The notes under the pieces are model-generated. The model was not told the DNA's origin. It was given only the letters and a program-made list of their open reading frames with translations, and searched no databases. A program made the translations under genes and the position numbers. From Clostridia bacterium (GTDB taxonomy: Bacteria > Bacillota > Clostridia > Christensenellales > UBA1242), in contig CAADYP010000016.1 of assembly GCA_900753315.1 (NCBI GenBank), forward strand, positions 10,734-74,733: a DNA stretch of 64,000 nt, written 5' to 3'. Shown piece after piece: positions 36,777 to 45,121 of the stretch (positions within the stretch are counted from its first letter, which is position 1; each line of letters opens with the position of its first letter).

Positions 36777-37895
36777 CTATGACACCCTTTGTTTTATATC
36801 TTTATATGTATCAACAATAATTTTTCCTGCCATCTCAATCTCTTCTTGAGATTGGTAAGCATTAAAGCTCACCCTAACACTTGAAATAATATCATCTTTT
36901 GAAAAACCAAGTTGCTCCAAAATGCGATTCCCAGCCTTCTTTGAAGAGCAGGCACTTCCAAGCCCAACGATTACTCCTTTTTCATTCAAGGCATGAAGCA
37001 TAGTTTCCCCTTTTACACCAGGAAACATCAAACTTTCAATATAAGGCGAACCTTTAAAATCAATAACTTTTACACCATCAGCAGAGACAATATCATTCAA
37101 AGCTTTTCTCAAACTTTTGACGTTTTCAAGATTTTTTTCAACATCAATAAGCTCCACAGCCTTTTTAAATTGCATAATACCAGAAACATTTTCAGTCCCA
37201 GATCTAAGCCCAAACTGTTGTCCTCCACCTTGCAAAAATTCTTTCAATCCGTTTTTGTTTTTAACATAAAGTCCAGCAACACCTTTTGGCCCATGGATTT
37301 TATGCGCACTAAAAGAATACAAATCAATACTTGTATTTTTGAGCAAAACAGGAATTTTCATAAATCCCTGCACCCCATCAACATGCAAAATTGCTCTTGG
37401 ACATATTTTATCTTTCAATTTTGATATTCTTTGCAAATCATTTATTGCACCAGTTTCATTGCTGACATGCATAATACTTACAAGTCTTGTTTTTTCATTT
37501 AAAACCTTTGAAAGTCCATCATAATCTACACAACCATCACTTGAAAGTGGCACAATATGCACTTTATATCCATCCATTTCAAGTTTTTTCGCAACATTAA
37601 ACACAGACGGATGCTCACCAGCAGAAAAAACATATTCATAATCACCAGTTCTCAAGCTGCCCTTGATTGCCATATTGTTGCTTTCAGTCGCACACCCAGT
37701 AAAAAGAATATTTCCAACTTTCGCACCCAACTTATCCAAGAAAAACTTTTCAGTATCTGCCAAAAGTCTAGAAACTTTCAATGATTCAACAGACAATGCA
37801 GAAGGATTGAAGAAATCATTGCATGAATAAAATTTGTGCACATCAACACATTCTTCAAACATTTTTGTCGTTCCAGCATTATCAAGAAAAATCAT
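36777..37895 (-). CDS. Cysteine desulfurase partnered with ThiI (NifZ/IscS-like)
   Basis: A second desulfurase of 372 residues, distinct from nifS at 6961. PLP-lysine block FSAHKIHGPKGVAGLY; cysteine loop VGLGSACSSKKAGNR, shorter than in the first enzyme. It is translationally close to thiI, so delivery of sulfur to tRNA is the likely role. AAAGGGG site before the ATG at 37895. The upstream gap to pheT carries an inverted GCATAATA repeat. Confidence 0.92.
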   Translation of the reverse strand: MIFLDNAGTTKMFEECVDVHKFYSCNDFFNPSALSVESLKVSRLLADTEKFFLDKLGAKVGNILFTGCATESNNMAIKGSLRTGDYEYVFSAGEHPSVFNVAKKLEMDGYKVHIVPLSSDGCVDYDGLSKVLNEKTRLVSIMHVSNETGAINDLQRISKLKDKICPRAILHVDGVQGFMKIPVLLKNTSIDLYSFSAHKIHGPKGVAGLYVKNKNGLKEFLQGGGQQFGLRSGTENVSGIMQFKKAVELIDVEKNLENVKSLRKALNDIVSADGVKVIDFKGSPYIESLMFPGVKGETMLHALNEKGVIVGLGSACSSKKAGNRILEQLGFSKDDIISSVRVSFNAYQSQEEIEMAGKIIVDTYKDIKQRVS

Positions 37896-37924
37896 TTTAA
37901 CCCCTTTTACTTCTCTACATTTTG

Positions 37925-37956
37925 TGTATTATGCCAAATTTTTCTAGCATAATACA
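37925..37956. repeat. Inverted GCATAATA repeat
   Basis: TGTATTATGC (37925-37934) and GCATAATACA (37947-37956) form a perfect 10-bp inverted repeat with a 12-base loop. It lies between pheT and the cysteine desulfurase gene. Confidence 0.65.
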
Positions 37957-37967
37957 TACTATATATA

Positions 37968-40382
37968 TTATTGTCTTAATTTAGCGCCATATCTAAATGA
38001 CAAGCTTTTCAAAACTTTGTTTACAGCAGAATTTATTTCGTCACCAGTCAAAGTTTTTTCATTTGACAAGAACACAATCTTGTATGCCATACTCTTCTTA
38101 TTCTCGCCCAAAGCATCACTTCTGTAAACATCAAACAAATTTACATCATACAAAATCTTTCCGCAAGATGATTTGATAGCATTTATCAATTCTTCATTGC
38201 TTACACTTTCATCAACCACAACAGCAATATCTCTTTCAACTGCTTGATATTTTGAAACTTCTTTTGTTTCATATTTCTTTTCTGGCAAAGACGCAAGGTA
38301 ATCAGTGTCAAGTTCTCCATAATATACATCTTGAGAAATATCATAATTTTTCAAAACAGTCTTATGAACTTTTCCAAACCAACCAACAACCTTCCCATCT
38401 TCTGCAACAATATCTGCACTTACCCCACTATGCAAATAAGGTTCTTTTGAGCGTTCAAGTTTATATTTAAGTGATGATGACAACAACAAATTTTCAATAA
38501 CACCCTTAAGCATAAAGAAATCATAGCCATTTTCACAAACCGCAAATGACAATCTGTTATTTTCGACTGGCAATTCTTTCAATGGCAATTCTTTTGGCAA
38601 ATAAACCTTTCCGGTTTCAAAGAATCTCAAATCCTTATTTCCAACTGACAAGTTGTAAGAGATATCCAAAAGCAAAGCGTGTGCCATAAGCGTTCTTGCA
38701 GTTGACAAGTCTTCACTCAAAGGATTTGCAATTTTAATAACCTTCCTTCTTTCGTCATCTTCTTTGATAAGCAATTTGTCACAAGCACTTGCAGAATAAA
38801 GTGAATAGTTTAAGGTTTCATAGAAACCGCCATCAACCAAAACATTTTTCAAGCCATTTTCCATAGCAAGTCTTGGTTCATATTGTCCAACAGTTATTGT
38901 AGAATTTTCAAACAATCTTCCTTCAATATTATTGTAAACATCGTAACCATAAATTCTGATAACTTCTTCTGCAATATCATTTTCATTTTTAATATCTTCC
39001 CTAATATAAGGAGATACACAAGTAAGTTTATCACCAGAAATCTCAGACTTAATTCCAAGAGCATTCAGAATTTGAAGCATTCTATCTTTTGGAATTTCAA
39101 GACCCAAAATTTTGCAAACTTTACTATAAGAAATTTCAATCTTAGGAGAATATTCCAATTTTTGTTGAGAATTTACTTTATCAATAATTCCATCTACAAT
39201 ATCTCCACAATGCAATTGATTAACCAAATGCAAAGCTCTTTTAAGAGCAATAGCAGGAGAATTTATATTTACTCCCTTTTCATATCTTGCAGAAGAATCA
39301 GTTCTCAAACCAAACCTCTTTGCTGTAAGTCGAATACTTTTCAAATCAAAAACAGCACATTCAAAAACGGTATCTTTTGTATCATCACTTATACATGAAT
39401 TTACCCCACCAATAACACCAGCAATAACAACAGGTTTCTTTTCATCAGCGATAACCATAACATCTTTGTCAAGTTCATAAGTCTGCCCATTCAAAACAGC
39501 AATTTTTTCACCAGCACTTGCCTGTCTAACATTGATTTTTTTACCATCAAGATATTTGTAATCAAAAGCATGCATTGGTTGTCCCTGTTCAATCAAGACA
39601 TAATTTGTTATATCAACCATGGTATTGATAGTTTTAATTCCAACAGCATGCAAACGACTTCTGAGCCACAATGGAGAACGTTCAAGTTTGATATTTCCAA
39701 CATAAGCAGCCATATATCTTGGACAATTTGGCGTAGAAATTTTCACATCTACATAATTGTTTACATTTCCACCAACTGTTTTATAAGAAAGGTTAGGTTC
39801 TTTAAATTCCTTTCCATATATAGCGCAAAGTTCTCTCGCAATACCAACAACACTGTTGCAATCAGGTCTGTTTGGTGTAACATTTATATCAAAGATAACA
39901 TCATTCAAAAGCAAAGCATCTTCAATTTTTGTTCCAGCAACAAAATTGTTAGGCAAAATCAAAATTCCATTGACACCAGCACCCTCAAAATAATTCTCAT
40001 CAATGCCAATCTCTTCACCCGAGCAGAACATACCTTCACTTCTAACACCTCTAAAATTTGAAGGCTTGATTTTAATACCATTTACAAGGTCTGCGCCATC
40101 CAAAGAAACTGGCACAACAGCACCCTCAAAAACATTTGTAGCAGATGTGATTATTTGCACATTTTTTTCACCAACATTTACTTGGCAAATTTGCAATTTA
40201 TCAGCCTCTGGATGTTTCTCAATTTTAGTAATTTTTCCAACATAGACATCGTGCAAATGCTCATTCATATAGACTGTTTCTTCAACTTCAAAACCTGAAG
40301 CAGTCAACCTTTTTGCAACTTCTTCTGCAGAAATACTCTCCAAATCAACGAAATCTCTCAACCAATTATAAGTTACTTTCAT
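37968..40382 (-). CDS. pheT: Phenylalanyl-tRNA synthetase beta subunit
   Basis: With PheS it charges tRNA-Phe as an alpha2-beta2 enzyme. The 804-residue chain shows the N-terminal tRNA-binding fold (YVGKITKIEKHPEADKL), B3/B4 editing region, the B5 region, and a C-terminal FDX-ACB domain ending KSLSFRYGAKLRQ. AAAGGAG site before the ATG. It follows pheS after 78 bases that contain a 20-bp palindrome, and is under the pheS T-box. Confidence 0.97.
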   Translation of the reverse strand: MKVTYNWLRDFVDLESISAEEVAKRLTASGFEVEETVYMNEHLHDVYVGKITKIEKHPEADKLQICQVNVGEKNVQIITSATNVFEGAVVPVSLDGADLVNGIKIKPSNFRGVRSEGMFCSGEEIGIDENYFEGAGVNGILILPNNFVAGTKIEDALLLNDVIFDINVTPNRPDCNSVVGIARELCAIYGKEFKEPNLSYKTVGGNVNNYVDVKISTPNCPRYMAAYVGNIKLERSPLWLRSRLHAVGIKTINTMVDITNYVLIEQGQPMHAFDYKYLDGKKINVRQASAGEKIAVLNGQTYELDKDVMVIADEKKPVVIAGVIGGVNSCISDDTKDTVFECAVFDLKSIRLTAKRFGLRTDSSARYEKGVNINSPAIALKRALHLVNQLHCGDIVDGIIDKVNSQQKLEYSPKIEISYSKVCKILGLEIPKDRMLQILNALGIKSEISGDKLTCVSPYIREDIKNENDIAEEVIRIYGYDVYNNIEGRLFENSTITVGQYEPRLAMENGLKNVLVDGGFYETLNYSLYSASACDKLLIKEDDERRKVIKIANPLSEDLSTARTLMAHALLLDISYNLSVGNKDLRFFETGKVYLPKELPLKELPVENNRLSFAVCENGYDFFMLKGVIENLLLSSSLKYKLERSKEPYLHSGVSADIVAEDGKVVGWFGKVHKTVLKNYDISQDVYYGELDTDYLASLPEKKYETKEVSKYQAVERDIAVVVDESVSNEELINAIKSSCGKILYDVNLFDVYRSDALGENKKSMAYKIVFLSNEKTLTGDEINSAVNKVLKSLSFRYGAKLRQ

Positions 40383-40414
40383 TATTTATCTCCTTTAAAA
40401 TTTGTGACATAGCA

Positions 40415-40447
40415 CACAAAATATAGTGTATTATGCATGCATAATAC
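40415..40447. repeat. Perfect 20-bp palindrome with adjoining CACAAAATATAG unit, between pheS and pheT
   Basis: GTATTATGCATGCATAATAC (40428-40447) reads the same on both strands and is preceded by CACAAAATATAGT (40415-40427). It is the most symmetric member of the dispersed GCATAATA family and lies inside an operon. Confidence 0.75.
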
Positions 40448-40460
40448 TACAATTTAAACA

Positions 40461-41480
40461 TTATCTCATTTGTTTCAAAAATCTCATATCATTTCTAAAC
40501 AAATATTTGATGTTAGGGATTTTGTTTGTAACCATAACACTTCTATCAATACCAGGTCCAAAAGCAAATCCGCTATATTTTTTGCTGTCTATTCCTGACA
40601 TTTCCAAAACTTTTGGATTTACAACCCCCGCTCCAAAAACTTCCGAAAAACCAGAGCCTTTACACAATGCACAACCTTTTCCTTGACACATTTGGCAAGT
40701 TGCATCAATTTCAATACTTGGTTCTGTAAATGGAAAGTATGATGGACGAACACGCATTTTTACATTTTCACCAAACAATCTCCTCAAAATTTCTTTAATC
40801 ATCATCATCAAATCTTTAAGACCAATGTTTTCATCAATAACCAATGCTTCAAATTGGTTAAAAATTGGAGAGTGAGAACTATCACTATCATTTCTATACA
40901 CCCTACCTGGGCAAACAATCTTGAAAGGTGGTTTCATTTTTTCCATAGCTCTAACTTGCATATTTGAAGTTTGAGACCTCATCAAAATATTGTCACTAAT
41001 AAAGAAAGTATCCTGCATATCTCTCGCTGGATGATTTTTAGGAACATTCAAAGCTTCAAAGTTGTAATAATCCGTTTCAATTTCAGGCCCTTGAATAACA
41101 GTAAACCCCATTTCAACACATATTTCCATAAATTTGTTGTTAAAACGAGTCAAAGGATGCAAAGCGCCTTTCTTTGTGCCTTTGCTTGGTTCTGTTATAT
41201 CAATTTTTTCTTTTTCCATATCAGCCAAAAGTTTAGCATTTTCCAAGTCAGCCAATTTTTGACTCAATCCTTCTTCAATATTCTGTCTAACAGTGTTTGC
41301 CAAAGTTCCTATTTCTCTTCTGTCTTCTGCAGGAACATCTTTCATTCCTCTCAAAATTTGTGTCAATTCCCCAGTTTTTCCAAGATATTTAACTCTTATT
41401 TCATCCAACTGCTTCAAGTCACTTACAGAAGAAATTTCTGCCACACCATTTTTCAAAATTTCTTCAAGTTTTTGTTTCAT
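40461..41480 (-). CDS. pheS: Phenylalanyl-tRNA synthetase alpha subunit
   Basis: The 339-residue catalytic subunit has a coiled N-terminal region (about 1-90) and the class II core with HPLTRF, RNDSDSSHSPIFNQFE, MRVRPSYFPFTEPSIE and the motif 3 block FAFGPGIDRSVM. AAAAGGAG site precedes the ATG. A T-box leader upstream couples expression to uncharged tRNA-Phe. pheT follows. Confidence 0.97.
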   Translation of the reverse strand: MKQKLEEILKNGVAEISSVSDLKQLDEIRVKYLGKTGELTQILRGMKDVPAEDRREIGTLANTVRQNIEEGLSQKLADLENAKLLADMEKEKIDITEPSKGTKKGALHPLTRFNNKFMEICVEMGFTVIQGPEIETDYYNFEALNVPKNHPARDMQDTFFISDNILMRSQTSNMQVRAMEKMKPPFKIVCPGRVYRNDSDSSHSPIFNQFEALVIDENIGLKDLMMMIKEILRRLFGENVKMRVRPSYFPFTEPSIEIDATCQMCQGKGCALCKGSGFSEVFGAGVVNPKVLEMSGIDSKKYSGFAFGPGIDRSVMVTNKIPNIKYLFRNDMRFLKQMR

Positions 41481-41570
41481 ACCTACTCCTTTTCAAAATT
41501 TACGCGATTTTTTATTCGATCAAAAGTTTCAAACATTGTAAACACAATCAAAACATCAATTAAATAAAAA

Positions 41571-41830
41571 AATCGCCCCAACATTAGGACGATTAAATCG
41601 TGGTACCACCTAACTTCACACTTGCTTTCAATTAAGAACAAACCAAAAAACAAATGCCTTATTTAAAACATTTACGCATGCTTTTGCGGAAACTCCTACA
41701 CACCAAAAAGGTTTCAAAGTTCAACTAGAAAGTGAATTCGTCATCCAAAATCTATCCATTTTCAGCAAACATGGACTCTCTGAGAGATTTTTAGAAGCCT
41801 ACTACTCTTTCATCATCGTCTTTAATGTTC
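41571..41830 (-). promoter_or_regulatory. T-box riboswitch of pheS-pheT
   Basis: Read on the - strand, the leader carries the conserved antiterminator core AGGTGGTACCACG (around 41600-41612), followed by a terminator whose stem pairs 41571-41577 with 41588-41594 and is followed by a run of T. Stem I elements AGAGAGT and GCTGAAA lie near 41757-41790, and GAATTCACT near 41730 can present the Phe codon TTC as specifier. Uncharged tRNA-Phe would favour read-through into pheS. Confidence 0.88.
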
Positions 41831-41832
41831 AA

Positions 41833-41861
41833 ATTTTACCACAACAAAAATTTTAAGTCAA
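41833..41861 (-). promoter_or_regulatory. pheS-pheT promoter
   Basis: TTGACT (41856-41861), 17 bases, TAAAAT (41833-41838) on the - strand, just upstream of the T-box. Confidence 0.6.
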
Positions 41862-41886
41862 CAATTTAAAATAAAATTAAATAATT

Positions 41887-41914
41887 TTGACATTTTTCTT
41901 ATATGTGCTAAAAT
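41887..41914 (+). promoter_or_regulatory. Promoter of the pseudouridine synthase, leaderless geometry
   Basis: TTGACA (41887-41892), 16 bases, TAAAAT (41909-41914), six bases, ATG at 41921; no ribosome site. It lies back to back with the pheS promoter. Confidence 0.6.
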
Positions 41915-41920
41915 CTCTAT

Positions 41921-42832
41921 ATGAAAAATTATGAAATGTTTGAAATTTCAAATATAAAAAATTTAAAACTTAAGTCACCCACGGTTTATTATTATCTCAA
42001 ATCAAAGAATTTCTCTGAAAGTTATATCAGTAAACTGCGAACTTCAAAAGACAGCATACTTCTAAACAAAACCTTTGCAACTCTCAAATCACAAATCAAA
42101 GATAGCGACATACTGTCAGTAGCAAACAATCCGCAAAATTCTTCAACAATCCTTCCTTGTGATGGCAATTTGGATATAGTTTTTGAAGATGATGATTTTT
42201 TGTTAGTCAACAAACCACACAATCTAGCATGCATGCCAAGTCGCAGTCATTATTCAGACAATTTGGGCGGAATAATCTGCAAATACATGCAAAATAAGGA
42301 TAAAAATTTTGTTTTAAGAATTGTAAATCGATTAGACAAAGATACCGCCGGACTTGTATTAGTTGCCAAAAATCTGATTGCTTACAACAGCATAAAAGAC
42401 TTTAAAAAAGAATATTACGCCATATGTTATGGAAATTTTGATGAAAAAAGTTTTACTATCAACTCCAAAATCGAGACCATTCAGCATAACGGTATAAATC
42501 AGATTAAACGAATTGTTTCAAATAATGGCAAGTCAGCGATAACACATATTGAAGTTGTAAAAAATTTTGACAATTTTTCTTTAATCAAACTCACTTTAGA
42601 AACAGGCAGAACACACCAAATACGAGTTCACTTATCAAGCATAAACCACCCACTACTTGGCGACAAAATTTATATTGAAGAATACAAAATCTTGTCACAA
42701 TTTCCATTTACACACACCATGCTTTTGCTCAAAAAAATCTCATTTACACACTTTCGCACAAATCAAACAATGGAATTTGAAATAAATTTTCCACCACTTT
42801 GGACAAATTTTCTTGAAACAAAGCAAATTTAA
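41921..42832 (+). CDS. RluA-family pseudouridine synthase
   Basis: The 303-residue protein has an N-terminal S4-like segment (about 18-70) and the RluA catalytic domain: DDFLLVNKPHNLACMP, the active-site block RIVNRLDKDTAGLVLVAKN with the catalytic Asp, and GRTHQIRVHLSSINHPLLGD near the C-terminus. It isomerises uridine in rRNA or tRNA; the exact site cannot be told. The start is fixed by the promoter and the absence of another ATG nearby. The message looks leaderless. Confidence 0.9.
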   Translation: MKNYEMFEISNIKNLKLKSPTVYYYLKSKNFSESYISKLRTSKDSILLNKTFATLKSQIKDSDILSVANNPQNSSTILPCDGNLDIVFEDDDFLLVNKPHNLACMPSRSHYSDNLGGIICKYMQNKDKNFVLRIVNRLDKDTAGLVLVAKNLIAYNSIKDFKKEYYAICYGNFDEKSFTINSKIETIQHNGINQIKRIVSNNGKSAITHIEVVKNFDNFSLIKLTLETGRTHQIRVHLSSINHPLLGDKIYIEEYKILSQFPFTHTMLLLKKISFTHFRTNQTMEFEINFPPLWTNFLETKQI

Positions 42833-42903
42833 CCCCCTCACACAACCTTTATTTTTATCACATTTAATCACACTCTCATATATTTCACATAAAGTCACAA
42901 AAA

Positions 42904-42947
42904 AAATAAAAGACCAACCAATTTTGATTTTGTTAGGTCTTTTATTT
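42904..42947. terminator. Bidirectional terminator between the RluA-like gene and the 43-residue gene
   Basis: AAATAAAAGACC (42904-42915) pairs with GGTCTTTTATTT (42936-42947). T-runs occur on both strands between converging genes. Confidence 0.7.
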
Positions 42948-42961
42948 TTGGCTAGGCTAAA

Positions 42962-43093
42962 CTATTTGCACGCTTTTGCTGAACCAGTTGTTTTTTTACC
43001 ACTGCAACCTTTTGTTTTTGTGGCTGATTCTTTTGCTGCCTCAACGTTGCTTTTTGCATCAGATTTTTTTGATGCTTTCTTTTTACCAAACAT
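42962..43093 (-). CDS. 43-residue Lys/Ser/Ala-rich peptide with two cysteines
   Basis: A small gene read leftward starts at ATG 43091-43093 after a strong GGGAGGG site and stops at 42962. The peptide starts MFGKKKASKKSDAKS, is highly basic, and has cysteines at residues 30 and 42 (KGCSG and KACK). It has its own terminators on both sides. No homologue is known to me. The strong ribosome site and flanking terminators support it as real; function is unknown. Confidence 0.62.
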   Translation of the reverse strand: MFGKKKASKKSDAKSNVEAAKESATKTKGCSGKKTTGSAKACK

Positions 43094-43171
43094 AGTTTTC
43101 CCTCCCTTACTCAAGGTTTTTCCCTTGCAAAATTATTTTTCCAAATATTATGCAAAATATGCATCACAAAA

Positions 43172-43202
43172 GAAAAAACATGCAAGAAAAATCATTGCAT
43201 GT
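43172..43202 (-). terminator. Terminator of ruvX-DUF1292
   Basis: On the - strand ACATGCAA (43195-43202) and TTGCATGT (43178-43185) pair, followed by TTTTTC. Confidence 0.7.
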
Positions 43203-43251
43203 CTTTTGCAATCAAAAACTATTAAATCAACCACCTTAAATACAAAACAAA

Positions 43252-43623
43252 CTATTTGTTGTTTTTGTCTGCTTCGTCAAGAAGATTGTAATATTCGTCA
43301 AACACGTCCATAGCGACTTTTTCGTCTGTTTCAACCATCAAAACAGGTTCTTTGCCTTCTTGTTCGTCAACGAAAAATACAATAGCTTCGTCATCTTGAA
43401 CATTTTCAATCTTGTCGATTGGTTTCAAAACGCAATAAATTTTGTTATTGTAAGGAATAACAGCAATTTGTTCGAAAGACAGTTTTTTGCCTTGTCCATC
43501 AACAAGAACGATTGGGTCTTTGTTATCTTCGTCCAAAAGGATATCAATGATATCTGGTTGTTGTTCTTCTTGTTCTACCTTTTTTGAAATTTCTTCAACT
43601 TTTTCCATTTTTTTCTTATCCAT
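43252..43623 (-). CDS. DUF1292 (YrzB-like) acidic protein
   Basis: The start is 43623 (MDKKKMEKVEEIS) with AAAGGAG upstream. The 123-residue acidic protein contains the DUF1292 core: DILLDEDNKDPIVLVDGQGKKL, FEQIAVIP, YCVLKPID and DDEAIVFFV. In Bacillus a DUF1292 gene follows the ruvX homologue yrrK, and the same order is kept here. The biochemical role is not known. Confidence 0.88.
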   Translation of the reverse strand: MDKKKMEKVEEISKKVEQEEQQPDIIDILLDEDNKDPIVLVDGQGKKLSFEQIAVIPYNNKIYCVLKPIDKIENVQDDEAIVFFVDEQEGKEPVLMVETDEKVAMDVFDEYYNLLDEADKNNK

Positions 43624-43636
43624 AATAAATTCTCCT

Positions 43637-44062
43637 TTATTTTTTTGGATTTTCGTCAAGATAATTTTGCAGTATAATTTGTGCCGAGATTTTGTCCAAA
43701 AGTTCTTTACGCTTTTCCCATTTTATTCTTGCCTCTTTGAGATATTCTTCCGCTTCATAAGAAGTGTATCTCTCATCTTGATAAACAACAGGCACTTTTG
43801 CGACCTCGCCCAATTTCGCACCAAACTCTTTGACAACAGCGGTCATTTCACATTCAGTTCCGTCTGCATTTAACGGCAATCCCAAAACAATCATGTCAAC
43901 ACTTTTATCTTTAACAAGTTCGGCGAAATATTGCAAATCTTTTTCTTCATTTTGAGTTTTGTAAATATGGTCAGCACTTGCAATGGTTCCTGACAAATCT
44001 GAAAATGCCACACCTATTCTTGCTTTACCATAATCCAAACCCATTTTTCTTGAATACTGCAT
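43637..44062 (-). CDS. ruvX: RuvX/YqgF Holliday junction resolvase-like protein
   Basis: YqgF-family RNase H-fold nuclease implicated in pre-16S rRNA 5'-end processing and possibly recombination. The 141-residue protein shows GLDYGKARIGVAFSD with the first catalytic Asp, VLGLPLNADG and YQDERYTSYEAEEYL with later acidic residues. GGTGAT ribosome site. A promoter TTGACT-17-TAAAAT lies at 44077-44105. DUF1292 follows after 13 bases. Confidence 0.93.
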   Translation of the reverse strand: MQYSRKMGLDYGKARIGVAFSDLSGTIASADHIYKTQNEEKDLQYFAELVKDKSVDMIVLGLPLNADGTECEMTAVVKEFGAKLGEVAKVPVVYQDERYTSYEAEEYLKEARIKWEKRKELLDKISAQIILQNYLDENPKK

Positions 44063-44076
44063 ACATCACCATTTAT

Positions 44077-44105
44077 ATTTTAACCAATTCTGTCAAATTA
44101 GTCAA
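44077..44105 (-). promoter_or_regulatory. ruvX promoter
   Basis: TTGACT (44100-44105), 17 bases, TAAAAT (44077-44082) on the - strand. Confidence 0.55.
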
Positions 44106-44155
44106 TCAAAAAATCATTTTTAATTGCACGATTTCAATTAAATTTAACTCAAATC

Positions 44156-44187
44156 AAAAAAATCCCAACCGCACGGCAAGGATTTTT
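44156..44187 (-). terminator. Terminator of the XRE regulator gene
   Basis: AAAAATCC (44156-44164) pairs with GGATTTTT (44180-44187) with an inner CCG-CGG pairing; T-rich on both strands. Confidence 0.55.
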
Positions 44188-44203
44188 ATTTTATACTGCA
44201 TTT

Positions 44204-44401
44204 TCAATCCAACAAATCTTCATAACTCACTTTAAGCACACTTTTCAACTTTTCCAGAATTTCAAGAGTTGGTTCACTATACCCCTTCTCCCAATGGCTG
44301 ATTGTTTTGAAACTGACACCAATCATTTGTGCCAACTGTGTTTGAGAAAGCCCAACTTCCTGCCTAATTGCTTTTAAGTTTACGCCAAAATTGTTTTTCA
44401 T
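44204..44401 (-). CDS. XRE-type helix-turn-helix regulator
   Basis: A 65-residue protein that is little more than one Cro/CI-type domain: LKAIRQEVGLSQTQLAQMIGVSFKTISHWEKG. It faces the membrane-protein gene at 44503 across 101 bases containing two near-identical palindromes, which it very probably binds. No good ribosome site precedes the ATG; a TATAAT lies only one base upstream, so the true transcript start is uncertain. Confidence 0.88.
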   Translation of the reverse strand: MKNNFGVNLKAIRQEVGLSQTQLAQMIGVSFKTISHWEKGYSEPTLEILEKLKSVLKVSYEDLLD

Positions 44402-44410
44402 AATTATATT

Positions 44411-44463
44411 TTCTCACAATTTGAGAATTTTTACTTGACATTCTCAATTTTTGAGAATATAAT
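44411..44463. promoter_or_regulatory. Paired operators inside the divergent XRE / membrane-protein promoter
   Basis: TTCTCA-N5-TGAGAA occurs at 44411-44427 and 44441-44457, exactly 30 bases apart. The second fills the whole 17-base spacer between TTGACA (44435-44440) and TATAAT (44458-44463) of the + strand promoter. A bound repressor would block that promoter directly, and the first site overlaps the XRE gene's own start region. Confidence 0.8.
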
Positions 44464-44502
44464 TTTTACAAATAAAACAAACATAAAGAAAAAGGAGAAA
44501 CA

Positions 44503-45057
44503 ATGGAAGAAGAACAAGAACTCACCAAAGAAGAGTTACAAGAACTTAAAAATTTGGCAAAAGTGCTAAAACAAATGAAAAATTCTGATAATCAATCTTC
44601 GTCATTAAATGAAATTTTGACTTCAAACGATGTGACGAAAAAATCTTCTTCCAACACAAAGAAGAAAGAGATAGCAAAAGAGATAAAGAATGAAAAGAAA
44701 AAAGAAAACACAGTCACTCCAGAGTATTGGCAAATAACAGACAAAAACGGAAATATTATTGAAGATGAAGAAAAAATTGAAGATTTAGAATATAAATATC
44801 AAAAATCAACAGAGACCAAATCTAAATATAATAACACTTCAAAAAACGATAGTGAAGACAAAACAGGATTAGGTGTTCTCTGTGGAATATTTCTTTCTAT
44901 GATTATCGCTATTATTATAGGCTGTTCTTATCCAAATGGAAGCATTTCAAGAAAAACTTTCTTTACTTCATATTGGTGGACATTCTCTATCAAAGTAATA
45001 ATTGCAATTTTTTTAATAATTGTATTTTATTATGTAAGTTTAAATCACATGCATTAA
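44503..45057 (+). CDS. XRE-controlled membrane protein, unknown function
   Basis: The 184-residue protein has a charged, coil-forming N-terminal half (about 1-120, rich in Glu, Lys, Ser and Asn) and two membrane helices near 127-145 and 160-180. AAAGGAG site before the ATG. Its promoter spacer is entirely occupied by an operator palindrome, so it is likely silent until the divergent XRE regulator is removed. I recognise no family. Confidence 0.75.
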   Translation: MEEEQELTKEELQELKNLAKVLKQMKNSDNQSSSLNEILTSNDVTKKSSSNTKKKEIAKEIKNEKKKENTVTPEYWQITDKNGNIIEDEEKIEDLEYKYQKSTETKSKYNNTSKNDSEDKTGLGVLCGIFLSMIIAIIIGCSYPNGSISRKTFFTSYWWTFSIKVIIAIFLIIVFYYVSLNHMH

Positions 45058-45063
45058 AAAATA

Positions 45064-45090
45064 AAACCAGACACTGTCTGGTTTTTGTAT
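45064..45090. terminator. Bidirectional terminator between the XRE-controlled gene and polA
   Basis: AAACCAGACA (45064-45073) pairs with TGTCTGGTTT (45075-45084); one of the tightest hairpins in the window. Confidence 0.75.
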
Positions 45091-45091
45091 T

Positions 45092-45121
45092 TTATTTACA
45101 TTCAAATTATTTACATTCAAA
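45092..45121. repeat. 15-bp direct repeat at the polA stop
   Basis: TTTACATTCAAA recurs after 15 bases. On the - strand the codons for the last polA residues (Phe-Glu-Cys-Lys-stop) are copied once just past the stop. Confidence 0.6.

Noticed and set aside
41571..41830. tRNA-like segment in the pheS leader considered as a tRNA gene
   Set aside because: The conserved GGTGGTACCACG core followed by a terminator stem is a T-box, not a tRNA cloverleaf.
42813..43313. 166-codon + strand frame after the RluA-like gene
   Set aside because: It overlaps a bidirectional terminator and is antisense to a small gene with a strong ribosome site; no start signal.
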